DNA from: Methylosarcina fibrata AML-C10
GTDB lineage: Bacteria > Pseudomonadota > Gammaproteobacteria > Methylococcales > Methylomonadaceae
Reading direction: 5' to 3'
Assembly (NCBI RefSeq): GCF_000372865.1
Contig: NZ_KB889965.1
Coordinates: 2,709,449-2,773,448, forward strand
Length of the DNA: 64,000 nucleotides
Of this stretch, positions 1-9,226 are shown in pieces. The translations under genes were made by a program, and so were the position numbers. The first letter of the stretch is position 1. Every line of letters begins with the position of its first letter. Below the pieces are notes generated by a model. The model ran no database searches and was not told the DNA's origin. It saw nothing but the letters and a program-made list of their open reading frames with translations.

Positions 1-53
1 GGGGTAAAAACATGGTAAGAACACTCTAAACCCTGCTCGACGATAAGTGAAAA

Positions 54-968
54 CTATCTTTCCGAAGCCGATGTTTCCAAAATCCGAGCCTTATCCCGGC
101 TCAATTCCACGGAGAGCGTCCGGTCGGAAAGGACCTCGGTTAATGTGCCGCGCAAGCGGTCTCCTTTCCAGCTCATCTCCAAATCGCCCCGATATTGGAA
201 TTGCTGGCTGTAAACCGGATCGAGATTGAATTCCAGGCGGCGCCCGTTGATGACACCGGTCCCTTTTTCATAGGACGTCTGCATGGCGGGATCGATCCTT
301 TCGACCGAAAAACGATGGCCGTCTTGCCGGATAAGCAGGTAATCTCCTCCTTCAAAATACCAGTTTCCGTTCAGATCGGGCGTGGCAAAAAACAGTTGCG
401 CGGCCCAGGCCAGGGCAACCGCTGCGGAGGTAATTCCGGCAGCCCACAAAATGCGCGCCGGCTTTTTACCGGCTAACGCAGGCTTTCCGAGGAATTTTCG
501 GTAGCGGCCGAAGCCGGTCTCGGTGAGAGTCTGCAATAATCGCCCGACGTCATGGTCCCACCGGCTGTCGGTAAGCTCGATTGCCTGACGGTTGGCCAGC
601 GCCGACAAAGAGCCGGGCAGTTCGGCGGCGGCAGGCATGGCCGCGCCGCCGACCAGAACCGGAATGACGACGATCCCCAATCGCAGAGCGGATTCGACTT
701 CAATCCGCACATGATCGCCGGGATCGTCGAGCCGCCGCTTTCCCTGGCCATCTTCGGCATCCAGCCAATGCTTGCCGATGATAACCAGGAAAACCTTGGC
801 TTTCTTCAAATACCGTTCGATGACCCGGACAAAATCGTCCCCCGGCTTGATGTCCTCGACGTCGCGAAAAATTTTTCTGGACCCCAACAAAGGTTCCAGA
901 GAATCCGCCAACCGGCCGGCATAGCCGGCACTATCGGATCGCCGGTAGGATATGAAAATAGTCGACAT
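54..968 (-). CDS. Membrane-anchored TIR-domain protein
   Basis: The 304-residue protein opens with a bacterial TIR domain (about residues 1-150): FISYRRSD at the first strand, RDVEDIKPGDDF in the middle, and HVRIEVESAL, where Glu90 or Glu92 sits near the glutamate that is catalytic in NAD-cleaving TIR domains. One hydrophobic segment follows (about 172-194). A C-terminal beta-rich domain starts at PDLNGNWYFEGG and looks like a small lipocalin-type barrel. The TIR part should face the cytoplasm and the tail the periplasm, or the reverse. A strong Shine-Dalgarno (GGAGGAGG) lies just before the ATG. No defence gene adjoins it, so a defence role is unproven; signalling or scaffolding is also possible. 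Family assignment is firm, activity is not. Confidence 0.8.
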   Translation of the reverse strand: MSTIFISYRRSDSAGYAGRLADSLEPLLGSRKIFRDVEDIKPGDDFVRVIERYLKKAKVFLVIIGKHWLDAEDGQGKRRLDDPGDHVRIEVESALRLGIVVIPVLVGGAAMPAAAELPGSLSALANRQAIELTDSRWDHDVGRLLQTLTETGFGRYRKFLGKPALAGKKPARILWAAGITSAAVALAWAAQLFFATPDLNGNWYFEGGDYLLIRQDGHRFSVERIDPAMQTSYEKGTGVINGRRLEFNLDPVYSQQFQYRGDLEMSWKGDRLRGTLTEVLSDRTLSVELSRDKARILETSASER

Positions 969-1078
969 CGCGCCTCCTCCTCGAAATAAAGCCCGTGACT
1001 CGGCCCGAACGGAGGGTGCGCCTCAATCGTGCCGTTTCTACCGAATAATAGACGATTTACGGCCGAAGGCAGCCGGCG

Positions 1079-2170
1079 TCAGGTATTCTGAACCACAATG
1101 TTCGGGAAGCGCGCGCTGAAATCCCGGGCTTTCAGGGCCAGCCTGGCCGCGGTTTTACGGGCGATCTCCTTGTAAATCTTCGCAGCGGTTCCCTCGGGAT
1201 CGGCTACTACGGTCGGCCTGCCCGAATCGGCGAACTGACGGATCTTGATGTCGAGCGGCAGGGCGCCCAGAAAGTCGACGTGATTGGTTTCGGCCATCAG
1301 AGCGCCGCCGCCTTCGCCGAAAATGGCCTCGGCATGACCGCACTGGCTGCAAATATGCATGCTCATGTTTTCGACGATGCCCAGCACCGGCACGTTGACC
1401 TTCTGGAACATGCCGAGCCCCCGCTGAGCGTCGATCAGAGCAATGTCCTGCGGCGTCGTCACGATGATCGCGCCACTGACCGGAATCTGCTGCGCCAGGG
1501 TCAGTTGAATATCGCCGGTGCCGGGAGGCAAATCGACGATCAGATAATCCACATCCGTCCAGGCCGTCTCCTTCAGCAACTGTTGCAGTGCATTGGTCGC
1601 CATCGGCCCGCGCCAGATCATCGGCTGGCCGGCATCGATCAGATAGCCGATCGACATCGTCTGCACTCCGTAAGATATCTTGGGCTGCATTGTTTTGTTG
1701 TCGGCGCTGACCGGAAAGCCGGACACGCCCAGCATGGTCGGGATGCTGGGACCGTAAATGTCGGCGTCGAGCACGCCCACATTGGCGCCTTCGGCCGCCA
1801 GAGCCAGCGCGAGATTGACGGTCGTAGTCGATTTGCCGACGCCGCCCTTGCCCGAAGCCACGGCAATGATGTTCCTGACGTTGGGCAGCGGCTTCAGGCC
1901 CTGCTGCACCGCGTGTGAAATGATTTTGACCGAGGCTTCGACATAAACATCGCCCACGCCCGGCAGAGTTTTAAGACGCCGCTCCACTTCTTGGGTCAAT
2001 ACCGGCAAATAACTTTTGGCCGGATAACCAAGCTCGAGTTTGACGGTAAGCCGACCTTCCTCAATGAGGATCGCTTTGACCGATTTTGCGGAAACCAGAT
2101 CGAGCTCGTGGTTGGGGTCGACGACTGTTTTTAACAGATCTTCAACATCTGATTTTTCGATGTTTGCCAT
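1079..2170 (-). CDS. mrp: Mrp/ApbC iron-sulfur cluster carrier ATPase
   Basis: The 363-residue protein has the full Mrp layout: an N-terminal MIP18/DUF59 domain (about 1-85), then a P-loop NTPase with the deviant Walker A GKGGVGKSTT near residue 108. The paired cysteines that bind a bridging Fe-S cluster are in the ENMSMHICSQCGH segment. Members of this family hold a labile 4Fe-4S cluster at a dimer interface in the cytoplasm and pass it to apoproteins. The gene is divergent from metG across about 255 bp, an arrangement also found in Escherichia coli, which supports both calls. It appears to be a single-gene unit. No odd feature was seen. Confidence 0.95.
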   Translation of the reverse strand: MANIEKSDVEDLLKTVVDPNHELDLVSAKSVKAILIEEGRLTVKLELGYPAKSYLPVLTQEVERRLKTLPGVGDVYVEASVKIISHAVQQGLKPLPNVRNIIAVASGKGGVGKSTTTVNLALALAAEGANVGVLDADIYGPSIPTMLGVSGFPVSADNKTMQPKISYGVQTMSIGYLIDAGQPMIWRGPMATNALQQLLKETAWTDVDYLIVDLPPGTGDIQLTLAQQIPVSGAIIVTTPQDIALIDAQRGLGMFQKVNVPVLGIVENMSMHICSQCGHAEAIFGEGGGALMAETNHVDFLGALPLDIKIRQFADSGRPTVVADPEGTAAKIYKEIARKTAARLALKARDFSARFPNIVVQNT

Positions 2171-2425
2171 GTTTTCTATTCCAGTGCTATTGAAGGGACG
2201 AGTAAACCACAGAAAGATAACCTATCGATTTACTCGGAATTGGCAACATTCTACAACAATTTGCCCTGTCCGGCAGGACTATAGCAACGGAAAGAATCAA
2301 AATCAAAGTCTTGCCGGACACGCGCCGTTCGCCGCGGCCCGGCTTCCGTAGATTCGGTAGCCGGGCCTGATTTATGCCATAATAGCGGACTTATTTATCT
2401 TCGTATTCGCCTGTTATCAAACACC

Positions 2426-4447
2426 ATGTCCGATAGAAAAATTTTAGTCACAAGCGCTCTGCCCTACGCCAACGGCCCCATTCACCTGGGCCATCTGGTC
2501 GAATACATTCAAACCGACATTTGGGTGAGATTCCAGAAACAGTGCGGCCGGTCATGTTATTACGTCTGCGCCGACGATACGCATGGCACGCCGATCATGC
2601 TGCGGGCCGACAAGGAGGGCATTTCGCCCGAAGCACTGATCGCGCGGGTCGGCAAGGAGCATCTGGCCGATTTCACCGAATTCGGCGTCGCTTTCGACAA
2701 TTACCACAGCACCCACTCCGAAGAAAACCGGACTTTTTCGGCATTGATTTATCAGCGGCTGAAGGAGGCCGGCCACATCAGCTCGCGCACGATCACGCAG
2801 GCCTTCGATCCGGTCAAAAACATGTTCCTGCCGGACCGATTCATCAAGGGCGAGTGCCCGAAATGCGGCGCACAGGATCAATACGGCGACAACTGCGAAG
2901 TCTGCGGCGCAACCTATGCGCCGACCGAACTGAAAAACGCGGTGTCGGCCATCTCCGGCGCGAAGCCGATCGAAAAGGAATCGGTCCATTATTTCTTCAA
3001 TCTGGGCGATTTCGAAGGAATGCTCGGCGACTGGACTAACGACGGCGACCACCTGCAGCCGGAAGTCCGCAACAAGATGGCCGAATGGCTCGAAGGCGGC
3101 CTGCAGCAATGGGACATTTCGCGCGACGCGCCCTATTTCGGCTTCGAGATCCCGGATGCGCCGGGCAAATATTTCTATGTCTGGCTCGATGCGCCGATCG
3201 GCTACATGGCCAGCTTCAAAAACCTGTGCGACAACCGGGGCCTCAATTTCGACGAATTCTGGGCGAAGGACAGCGATGCCGAACTGTATCATTTCATCGG
3301 CAAGGACATCATCTATTTCCATGCACTGTTCTGGCCGGCGATGCTGCACGGCGCCGATTTCCGGACCCCGAGCGCGATCTTCGCGCACGGCTTTCTGACC
3401 GTGAACGGCGAAAAGATGTCCAAATCACGCGGCACCTTCATCACCGCGCGCACCTATCTGGACCATCTGAACCCGGAATACCTGCGCTATTATTTCGCCG
3501 CGAAACTCGGCGCCGGCGTCGACGACATCGATCTCAATTTCGACGACTTCACTCAGCGCGTGAATGCCGACCTGGTCGGCAAGGTCGTCAACATCGCCAG
3601 CCGCTGCGCCGGCTTCATCGCCAAGCGCTTCGACGGCAGGCTGGCGCCCCACTGCGCCGAACCCGGGCTGTGGCAGGACTTTATCGACGCGAACGAATCG
3701 ATCGCCCGCCATTACGAAACGCGCGAATTCGGCAAGGCGATGCGCGACATCATGGCGCTCGCCGACAAGGCCAATCAATACATCGACGAGAAAAAGCCCT
3801 GGCTGATCGCCAAGGAAGAAGGCAAGGACTCGGAGTTGCACAACGTTTGCTCGATGGGCGTCAACCTGTTCCGCCTGCTCGCCGCTTATCTGCGTCCGGT
3901 GCTGCCGAAACTTGCCGCCGACGCCGAGGATTTTCTGAACATCGGCCCGCAGCCCTGGCCGAATCTGGCGGGCCCCCTGCTGGATCATCCGATCAACCCT
4001 TTCAAGCCGTTGATGACGCGGGTCGAGCCCGACAAAATCACGGCGATCGTCGAAGCTTCGAAGGAAAATCTCGAAAAAACGCCGGTGCAGCCGAAAGCAA
4101 AGACCTGCGAATCGATTGCCGCGACGATCGATTACGACGACTTCGCGAAAATCGATCTGCGCATCGCCAAAATTCTGAAGGCCCGGCATGTCGATGGCTC
4201 GGACAAGCTGCTGCAATTGACCGTCGATATCGGCGACGAAACGCGCAACATTTTCGCCGGCATCAAAACCGCCTACGCACCGGAAGACCTCGAAGGCAGG
4301 CTGACCGTCGTGGTCGTCAATCTGGCCCCGCGAAAAATGCGTTTCGGCGTCTCCGAAGGCATGGTCCTGGCGGCCGGTCCCGGCGGCAAGGATTTGTGGG
4401 TGTTAAGCCCGGATGCAGGCGCGCAGCCGGGCATGCGGGTCAAGTAA
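2426..4447 (+). CDS. metG: Methionyl-tRNA synthetase
   Basis: This 673-residue class I synthetase charges tRNA-Met with methionine. Visible signatures are the HIGH-type motif PIHLGH (18-23), a zinc knuckle with CPKCG and CEVCG pairs around residues 145-165, and KMSKS at 330-334. A C-terminal EMAP/Trbp-type tRNA-binding domain starts around [16 protein letters not shown] and serves as a dimerisation and tRNA-affinity module in the E. coli-type enzyme. Length is normal for the two-domain form. It is divergent from mrp. The ATG follows a short upstream region with no strong Shine-Dalgarno. Confidence 0.98.
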   Translation: MSDRKILVTSALPYANGPIHLGHLVEYIQTDIWVRFQKQCGRSCYYVCADDTHGTPIMLRADKEGISPEALIARVGKEHLADFTEFGVAFDNYHSTHSEENRTFSALIYQRLKEAGHISSRTITQAFDPVKNMFLPDRFIKGECPKCGAQDQYGDNCEVCGATYAPTELKNAVSAISGAKPIEKESVHYFFNLGDFEGMLGDWTNDGDHLQPEVRNKMAEWLEGGLQQWDISRDAPYFGFEIPDAPGKYFYVWLDAPIGYMASFKNLCDNRGLNFDEFWAKDSDAELYHFIGKDIIYFHALFWPAMLHGADFRTPSAIFAHGFLTVNGEKMSKSRGTFITARTYLDHLNPEYLRYYFAAKLGAGVDDIDLNFDDFTQRVNADLVGKVVNIASRCAGFIAKRFDGRLAPHCAEPGLWQDFIDANESIARHYETREFGKAMRDIMALADKANQYIDEKKPWLIAKEEGKDSELHNVCSMGVNLFRLLAAYLRPVLPKLAADAEDFLNIGPQPWPNLAGPLLDHPINPFKPLMTRVEPDKITAIVEASKENLEKTPVQPKAKTCESIAATIDYDDFAKIDLRIAKILKARHVDGSDKLLQLTVDIGDETRNIFAGIKTAYAPEDLEGRLTVVVVNLAPRKMRFGVSEGMVLAAGPGGKDLWVLSPDAGAQPGMRVK

Positions 4448-4641
4448 CTCGGCCGGCGTATCCGAGACAGTCCTCGGGTACGTCAACCGCTCCGACTCGC
4501 CTCGGTAGAAGGGCACGCACGGCACACCCTTCTCGAAGCATGAATTGACGCCGATTTCGAAAAAGCTGACGATGCCTCCTGCCTGGCTTCTTTGAAGAAG
4601 CCTTTGCTTACCCTGGTGCGGCAAGTGCCAAGGCATTCCTC

Positions 4642-4687
4642 TTGACAAAAAGTATCATTTGATCCATAAATACCGAAAAAATGATAC
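4642..4687 (+). promoter_or_regulatory. Promoter and palindromic operator of the Xre-RES operon
   Basis: A TTGACA -35 box lies at 4642-4647 and a CATAAA/ATAAAT -10 about 17-18 bp downstream (4665-4671). A perfect 9-bp inverted repeat, GTATCATTT (4652-4660) and AAATGATAC (4679-4687), brackets the -10 box. This is the classical position for antitoxin autorepression. The motifs are seen; the repressor role is inferred from the toxin-antitoxin context. Confidence 0.65.
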
Positions 4688-4701
4688 CCGTGAGTCCTGA
4701 C

Positions 4702-5130
4702 ATGCTGCTCGTTTCTCCCGAAAACATCGCTTCCGTGCTGGAACTGGAAGTCGTTCCCCATTCCTTCGCCGAACTCGACCGGATGATCGCCGAAGGGCTG
4801 CCCAAGAAAGCGCTCAAGGCGAGCATCGAGCGGATCGGTTTGACTCTGGAAGAAAAAAAGCGCCTTTTGTACCGGATCGTGCCCGAAGCCACCTACAAAC
4901 GCCGCCGCAACAAACTGACCGCTGAAGAATCGGGACGGGCCGAACGCCTCGCCAGGGTTTATGCGACCGCGCAATATGTATGGGATTCCGACGAGGATGC
5001 GAGAACGTTTCTGCATAGGCCTCATCCGATGTTGAGCGGCCAAACGCCGCTCGATGTGTCGATGACCGAACTCGGAGCCCGCCGGGTCGAAGAACTGCTC
5101 TGGAAACTGTTTTACGGCATCGCCGCCTGA
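4702..5130 (+). CDS. Xre/MbcA/ParS-type (DUF2384) antitoxin
   Basis: This is the antitoxin half of a RES-Xre module, about 142 residues from the chosen start. The C-terminal half carries the Xre/MbcA/ParS toxin-binding domain: the ERLARVYATAQYVWDS region, then the conserved ending near MTELGARRVEELLWKLFYG. The N-terminal half is the putative DNA-binding region. An earlier in-frame ATG at 4681 lies inside the operator and only about 10 bp from the -10 box. I therefore prefer ATG 4702, preceded by GTGAG at 4690-4694. The stop codon overlaps the toxin start in TGATG, which implies translational coupling. Known members neutralise the toxin and repress their own promoter. Confidence 0.85.
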   Translation: MLLVSPENIASVLELEVVPHSFAELDRMIAEGLPKKALKASIERIGLTLEEKKRLLYRIVPEATYKRRRNKLTAEESGRAERLARVYATAQYVWDSDEDARTFLHRPHPMLSGQTPLDVSMTELGARRVEELLWKLFYGIAA

Positions 5131-5588
5131 TGCGGATTTTCCGTATCGCCGACAGCCGCCATCCGGTTTGGGACGGCGCCGGCGCGGCCCTGACCGGCGG
5201 CCGTTGGAACAGCCCAGGCCAACCGGTCATTTACGGTTCTTTGAGCTATTCCTGCGCCCTGCTCGAAATTCTGGCTCATGCCAATACCGGGCGGATTCCG
5301 AAGACGCACGGCTACGTGATCGCGGAAGTGCCGGACGGCATCCCGATCGAAACGTACGACGCCGACTCGCTGCCCCCGGGCTGGGATCTTGAAAACAGTG
5401 CATCGGCCAGAGCTTTCGGCGACCTGTGGCTGCAGGAAGCAAGGACGGCAATCCTGGTGGTTCCGTCGGTGGTCGCCCGGCTGGACGCCAACGCGCTGGT
5501 CAATCCCAATCATCCGGATGCGAGACGGCTGTCCGTTTCTTCGATCGAAACGATTGTATGGGATGCTCGGCTTTTCGAAAAAAGATAA
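5130..5588 (+). CDS. RES-domain NAD-depleting toxin
   Basis: This 152-residue RES-domain toxin pairs with the preceding Xre-type antitoxin. The family degrades NAD+ and stops growth when free. The expected residues are present: the arginine in GGRWNSPG (about 24), the glutamate in ALLEIL (about 47), and the serine in LVVPSVV (about 112). The ATG at 5130 shares its A with the antitoxin TGA. The gene is convergent with suhB, about 48 bp away. Family confidence is high; activity here is untested. Confidence 0.88.
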   Translation: MRIFRIADSRHPVWDGAGAALTGGRWNSPGQPVIYGSLSYSCALLEILAHANTGRIPKTHGYVIAEVPDGIPIETYDADSLPPGWDLENSASARAFGDLWLQEARTAILVVPSVVARLDANALVNPNHPDARRLSVSSIETIVWDARLFEKR

Positions 5589-5636
5589 ACTTGTCCGACT
5601 CGCTCTGGCGGCAGCCGCAGACAAAACGCTCTTTAT

Positions 5637-6431
5637 TTACCGCAAACTCTGCGTCACATGCGGCTCGATCAACTGATACATGATCTGGTGCATTTTCGGA
5701 TTGCCGGCGATCAGATTGCCGGATTCGATGTATTTGTCGTTGAAGGAAAAATCGGTGACCACGCCGCCGGCTTCCTTGATTAACAGCACGCCGGCCGCCA
5801 TATCCCATTCCATCAGGCCGATTTCCCAGAAGCCGTCCAGACGGCCGGCGGCGACATAGGCCAGATCGAGAGCCGCGGAACCCGCACGGCGGATGCCGGC
5901 CGAATCGGTCGTGATCGCTTTGAACATGCCCACGTAGGCGTCCAGATGAGCAGCCGTCTTGAACGGAAAACCGGTGCCGATCAACGCGCCTTTCATGCCG
6001 CTTTGCCGGGTAACCCGGATCCGGCGATTGTTGAGCATCGCGCCGCCGCCGCGCCTGGCGGTAAAGAGTTCGTCGCGGAGAGGATCGTAGATGACGCCCA
6101 CTTCGAGCCTGCCTTTGACTTTCAACGCGATCGAGACCGCATACTGCGGAAAACCGTGCAGAAAATTGGTCGTTCCGTCCAGAGGATCGATAATCCAGAC
6201 AAACTCGTTGCCTTTGTGAGCGCCGCTTTCTTCGGCGAGGATGGCGTGATCAGGATAGGCGGCACGAATAATATTGATGATTTCCCGTTCCGACTTACGG
6301 TCGACTTCGCTGGCAAAATCGTTCTTGCCTTTCTGGTCGACTTGCAGGTGGCCGATGTTGTCGGTCGAGCGAAGAATCAGGTCGCCCGCGCTTCTTGCGG
6401 CGCGAACGGCAATATTGAGCATCGGTTGCAT
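5637..6431 (-). CDS. suhB: Inositol-1-monophosphatase SuhB
   Basis: The 264-residue protein has all Mg-dependent inositol monophosphatase signatures: EVDRKSE, the EESG metal-binding segment, IDPLDGTTNF, and WDMAAG near the C-terminus. In gammaproteobacteria SuhB hydrolyses inositol phosphates and also joins the ribosomal-RNA antitermination complex with Nus factors. It is divergent from trmJ, with the two starts about 90 bp apart, which is a common arrangement in this class. Confidence 0.94.
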   Translation of the reverse strand: MQPMLNIAVRAARSAGDLILRSTDNIGHLQVDQKGKNDFASEVDRKSEREIINIIRAAYPDHAILAEESGAHKGNEFVWIIDPLDGTTNFLHGFPQYAVSIALKVKGRLEVGVIYDPLRDELFTARRGGGAMLNNRRIRVTRQSGMKGALIGTGFPFKTAAHLDAYVGMFKAITTDSAGIRRAGSAALDLAYVAAGRLDGFWEIGLMEWDMAAGVLLIKEAGGVVTDFSFNDKYIESGNLIAGNPKMHQIMYQLIEPHVTQSLR

Positions 6432-6519
6432 AGACTGAATTGGTAATGAGCATAGAAAACATCATAGGATACCAAATCTTTTGTTAAACTTGGCTGTTTT
6501 TTCAACGAGGGAAACGACA

Positions 6520-7245
6520 TTGTTGTCCGACGTCAAAATCGTTCTGGTCGGAACGACCCATCCCGGCAATATCGGCGCCGTCGCCAGGGCTATGAAGAAC
6601 ATGAATATGAGCCAGCTCTGCCTGGTGGCTCCGAAGATTTTTCCGAGCGCCGACGCCACGGCCAGAGCTTCGGGAGCGGATGATGTTCTTGCCGGCGCCA
6701 TGGTTTGCCAAACATTGCAGGAAGCGATTGCCGATTGCCGGATCGTATTCGGCGCCAGCGCCCGTTCCCGGACGATCAGTTGGCCGGAAATGACGCCGAA
6801 AGAGTGCGCCGAGGAAATTTTCGTTCGCCGACCTGGACACCGGGCGGCCATTGTGTTCGGCCGGGAACATTCGGGCCTGACCAATGAAGAACTCGACTTG
6901 TGCCGGTATCTGGTGCACATTCCCTGCAATCCCAAATTCAGTTCGCTGAATCTCGCGGCGGCGGTGCAGGTCGTCTGCTACGAGCTGTTTGTCGCCGCCG
7001 GCATCGACGACCGCAATGCAATCGGCGATAAAGGAGAGCATCCCCTGGCGACTTCGGCGCAAATGGAATCTTTCTACGCGCATCTTTATCAAACGTTGAT
7101 CGATACCGGCTATCTCCAGGTCGAGCAGTCGAAGTCGACCATGCGCCGGCTGCGCCGCATTTACAACCGTGCCCAACTGGACACGAAAGAAGTAGACATG
7201 CTGCGGGGTATTTTGAGAATGACTCAAGGTGAACATCGAAACTGA
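6520..7245 (+). CDS. trmJ: tRNA (cytidine/uridine-32-2'-O)-methyltransferase TrmJ
   Basis: This SPOUT-class methyltransferase (about 241 residues) methylates the ribose of position 32 in tRNA anticodon loops. The core starts with VKIVLVGTTHPGNIGAVAR, and the knot region includes IVFGREHSGLTNEEL and a SSLNLAAAVQVV segment that binds S-adenosylmethionine. The reading frame is open back to 6481. A GAGGGA ribosome-binding site at 6507-6512 lies 7 nt before a TTG at 6520, giving a length close to the E. coli protein, so I choose TTG 6520. cysE follows about 77 bp downstream; trmJ-cysE adjacency is common, usually followed by iscR, which is absent here. Confidence 0.92.
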   Translation: MLSDVKIVLVGTTHPGNIGAVARAMKNMNMSQLCLVAPKIFPSADATARASGADDVLAGAMVCQTLQEAIADCRIVFGASARSRTISWPEMTPKECAEEIFVRRPGHRAAIVFGREHSGLTNEELDLCRYLVHIPCNPKFSSLNLAAAVQVVCYELFVAAGIDDRNAIGDKGEHPLATSAQMESFYAHLYQTLIDTGYLQVEQSKSTMRRLRRIYNRAQLDTKEVDMLRGILRMTQGEHRN

Positions 7246-7322
7246 GGTTGAAGCGGCCCAGCCCTCGGCACGCCGCCTTCCCGGAGCTTTTCCACGCTTA
7301 CCCCGCCGATCAAGGATAATAA

Positions 7323-8102
7323 ATGATTAGTTTAATAGACCGAATAAAAGAAGACATTGCCTGTGTATTCGAGCGCGATCCGGCCGCCCAGTCGGTACTG
7401 GAAGTCATTACCGCTTATCCCGGCTTTCATGCCGTCTTGATCCATCGGTTCAGCCATTTCCTGTGGCAAAAAGGATTCCGATGGCTGGCCCGGATGACCT
7501 CCCATATCGGCCGCTGGCTCACCGGCATCGAAATCCATCCCGGCGCCCGGATCGGCCGGCGCTTCTTTATCGATCACGGCATGGGCGTCGTCATCGGCGA
7601 AACCGCGGTCATCGGCGACGACTGCACCCTGTATCACGGGGTTACCCTGGGCGGGACCTCCTGGAAAAAAGGCAAGCGCCATCCGACGCTGCAGGACGGC
7701 GTGGTGATCGGCGCGGGCGCCAAAGTGTTGGGACCTATCGAAATCGGCCAGGGAGCGCGCGTCGGTTCCAATTCCGTGGTCTTGAAACCGGTTCCTCCCG
7801 GCGCCACGGTAGTGGGCATTCCGGGACATCTGATCGACCCCAGCGTCAAAAAAGGCAATGCCGAAAGGGAAGCAATGGCCTACCGAATGGGCTTCGACCC
7901 TTACGGCGCCAAGGCCGACATGCCGGACCCCGTCGCCAACGCGATCAATCGAATGCTCGATCACATACACGCCATGGACGTGCAATTGGAAAACATGAAA
8001 AAATCGCTGAATGCGGCCGGCATCGAGTACGCCGAGCCGCCCATACCCAAACTCGACGGCTGTGAAATCGAAGACAGCTATGAAGAAAAAAGTGAAATTT
8101 AG
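7323..8102 (+). CDS. cysE: Serine O-acetyltransferase
   Basis: CysE transfers acetyl from acetyl-CoA to serine, the first step of cysteine synthesis. The 259-residue protein has an N-terminal helical domain and a left-handed beta-helix of hexapeptide repeats (about 65-170). These include [20 protein letters not shown] and the VTLGGTSW turn that contributes to the active site. A C-terminal tail (about 175-259) is longer than in the shortest CysE forms. AAGGAT lies 7 nt upstream of the ATG. No IscR or Fe-S genes follow. Confidence 0.93.
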   Translation: MISLIDRIKEDIACVFERDPAAQSVLEVITAYPGFHAVLIHRFSHFLWQKGFRWLARMTSHIGRWLTGIEIHPGARIGRRFFIDHGMGVVIGETAVIGDDCTLYHGVTLGGTSWKKGKRHPTLQDGVVIGAGAKVLGPIEIGQGARVGSNSVVLKPVPPGATVVGIPGHLIDPSVKKGNAEREAMAYRMGFDPYGAKADMPDPVANAINRMLDHIHAMDVQLENMKKSLNAAGIEYAEPPIPKLDGCEIEDSYEEKSEI

Positions 8103-8422
8103 CGAATCGTCAAGCGCCGCCTGAAAGAAACGCCAAAACGCGATGCCGGCGTCGACGACTGGCCGAAACCGCCCGTTCCGTCAGGGTGTATTCCCGCCGT
8201 TCGCTGCGTTCTCGCCGAAACGTTGATTTCGAACCGAACCAAGAAGACTTCATTCCGAAGTCTTTGCCCGATAGCGCCCGGGCAACCTTGACCGGTGTGG
8301 ACCGGAAAGACCTGCCAGGTTTTTGAAACCTGGCAGGTCTTTTATCGCACAGCGCCCGGCCGTTTGCGACGCCTTCGGCAGGCTCGAATCCGTACGCTCG
8401 AATCGAAAAGGCTCTAGTTTCC
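8103..8422. other. Intergenic region with a perfect palindrome
   Basis: This 320-bp stretch between cysE and a convergent gene contains no supported gene. Its one clear element is the 17-bp stem described separately at 8306-8342; the rest shows nothing I can assign. Confidence 0.6.
8306..8342. repeat. 17-bp perfect stem-loop (small palindromic repeat)
   Basis: AAAGACCTGCCAGGTTT at 8306-8322 is the exact reverse complement of 8326-8342, with a 3-nt loop. The outer A and T runs would let it terminate transcription in either direction, which suits its place between two convergent genes. The AGACCTGCCAGGTTT core resembles dispersed palindromes in other genomes, so it may be a mobile small repeat rather than a dedicated terminator. 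Confidence 0.8.
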
Positions 8423-9226
8423 TTACCCTTTGTCGCTCAGCAAAGGCGCGAAAGGCTTGAAAGTTTCATTATGGTGTTGATTGCAGACGGTGAACTGATA
8501 TTTTTGTTTGTTGATCGTCCGCTGAAGATGCCCCAGATTGGTGGTATGCTTGCACTGCGTGCCTTTGACGGTACTGGCCTGGCATTGCTTGCCGTCGTCC
8601 AGATGAATGACGCTGCTGGCCGGCTTGGCCGGAGCCGCTTCGGCGGAAGATTCGCTGACCGGCTCGGACGAAGGGGCTGTTTCCGGGGCAGTCGCCTTCT
8701 CATAAGCAACTTTGGCTTTCTCAGGCTGGGCCGCCGCGGTTTTTGCTGCCGGCTGTGCCGTTTTTTTAGGCTCCGCCGCGGCTTCTTTGACGGCTTCGGT
8801 TTCATGGGTGCCGGCTCTGCTTTTGCCGGCCAGATATCTGCCGACGCCGGTTACGGGTTCGGGTTCCGGCGCGGGAGCCGGCGCCTCCTTCACAACTGGC
8901 TTGGCCGCCCTGCCCTGGCCTGCAAGATATCTTGCCACACCGGTCAAAGGCTCTTGCGGAGCGGCTTCGGAAGCGGCGGCCGGCGCGCCTCCTGCTGCCA
9001 GAAGAGCCTGTCTGGCCAGATATTTTTCTACTCCGGTGGCGGTAGGCGGAACAGATGCAGCTTCTTTTGCTTGTGCAGCCAGCTCCTGTTGAGCTATGTA
9101 TTTTGCAACCCTTGAAAGACCGGCGGGTTCCGGCTCTTCTTCGCGGTAGATATTTTCATGAGCAATCGGGCCGGCCAACTTGCTGCTGGCGAAGCTGATA
9201 AACTGTTCAAACAAATTTTTTGCCAT
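8423..9226 (-). CDS. Low-complexity protein with four GVxRYLA repeats and a Cys/His C-terminal motif
   Basis: I do not recognise this 267-residue protein as a characterised family. After a short N-terminal helix it is Ala/Pro/Glu-rich and probably disordered. Four short motifs sit in it: SRVAKYIAQQ (38-47), TGVEKYLARQ (64-73), TGVARYLAGQ (95-104) and TGVGRYLAGK (126-135). The C-terminus (212-252) has a KGTQCK segment and a CNQHH segment, giving a C-x9-C-x22-C-x2-H pattern close to short DUF5763-type zinc knuckles. The open frame extends to 9286, but ATG 9226 is preceded by AAAGG and starts a plausible amphipathic helix. Spaced identical motifs on a flexible chain suggest multivalent binding to one partner. 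Confidence 0.7.
   Translation of the reverse strand: MAKNLFEQFISFASSKLAGPIAHENIYREEEPEPAGLSRVAKYIAQQELAAQAKEAASVPPTATGVEKYLARQALLAAGGAPAAASEAAPQEPLTGVARYLAGQGRAAKPVVKEAPAPAPEPEPVTGVGRYLAGKSRAGTHETEAVKEAAAEPKKTAQPAAKTAAAQPEKAKVAYEKATAPETAPSSEPVSESSAEAAPAKPASSVIHLDDGKQCQASTVKGTQCKHTTNLGHLQRTINKQKYQFTVCNQHHNETFKPFAPLLSDKG

Noticed and set aside
3085..4548. Long open frame in another frame inside metG
   Set aside because: Arg-rich, low-complexity product typical of GC-rich shadow frames; metG is unambiguous.
4483..5043. Minus-strand frame across the toxin-antitoxin promoter
   Set aside because: It overlaps the well-supported antitoxin gene and its operator and has no recognisable domain.
8738..9226. 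Repeats in the RYLA gene considered as a CRISPR array or tandem DNA repeat
   Set aside because: The similarity is at protein level with variable linkers; the DNA repeats are not identical or evenly spaced. No CRISPR-like array or cas gene was seen anywhere.
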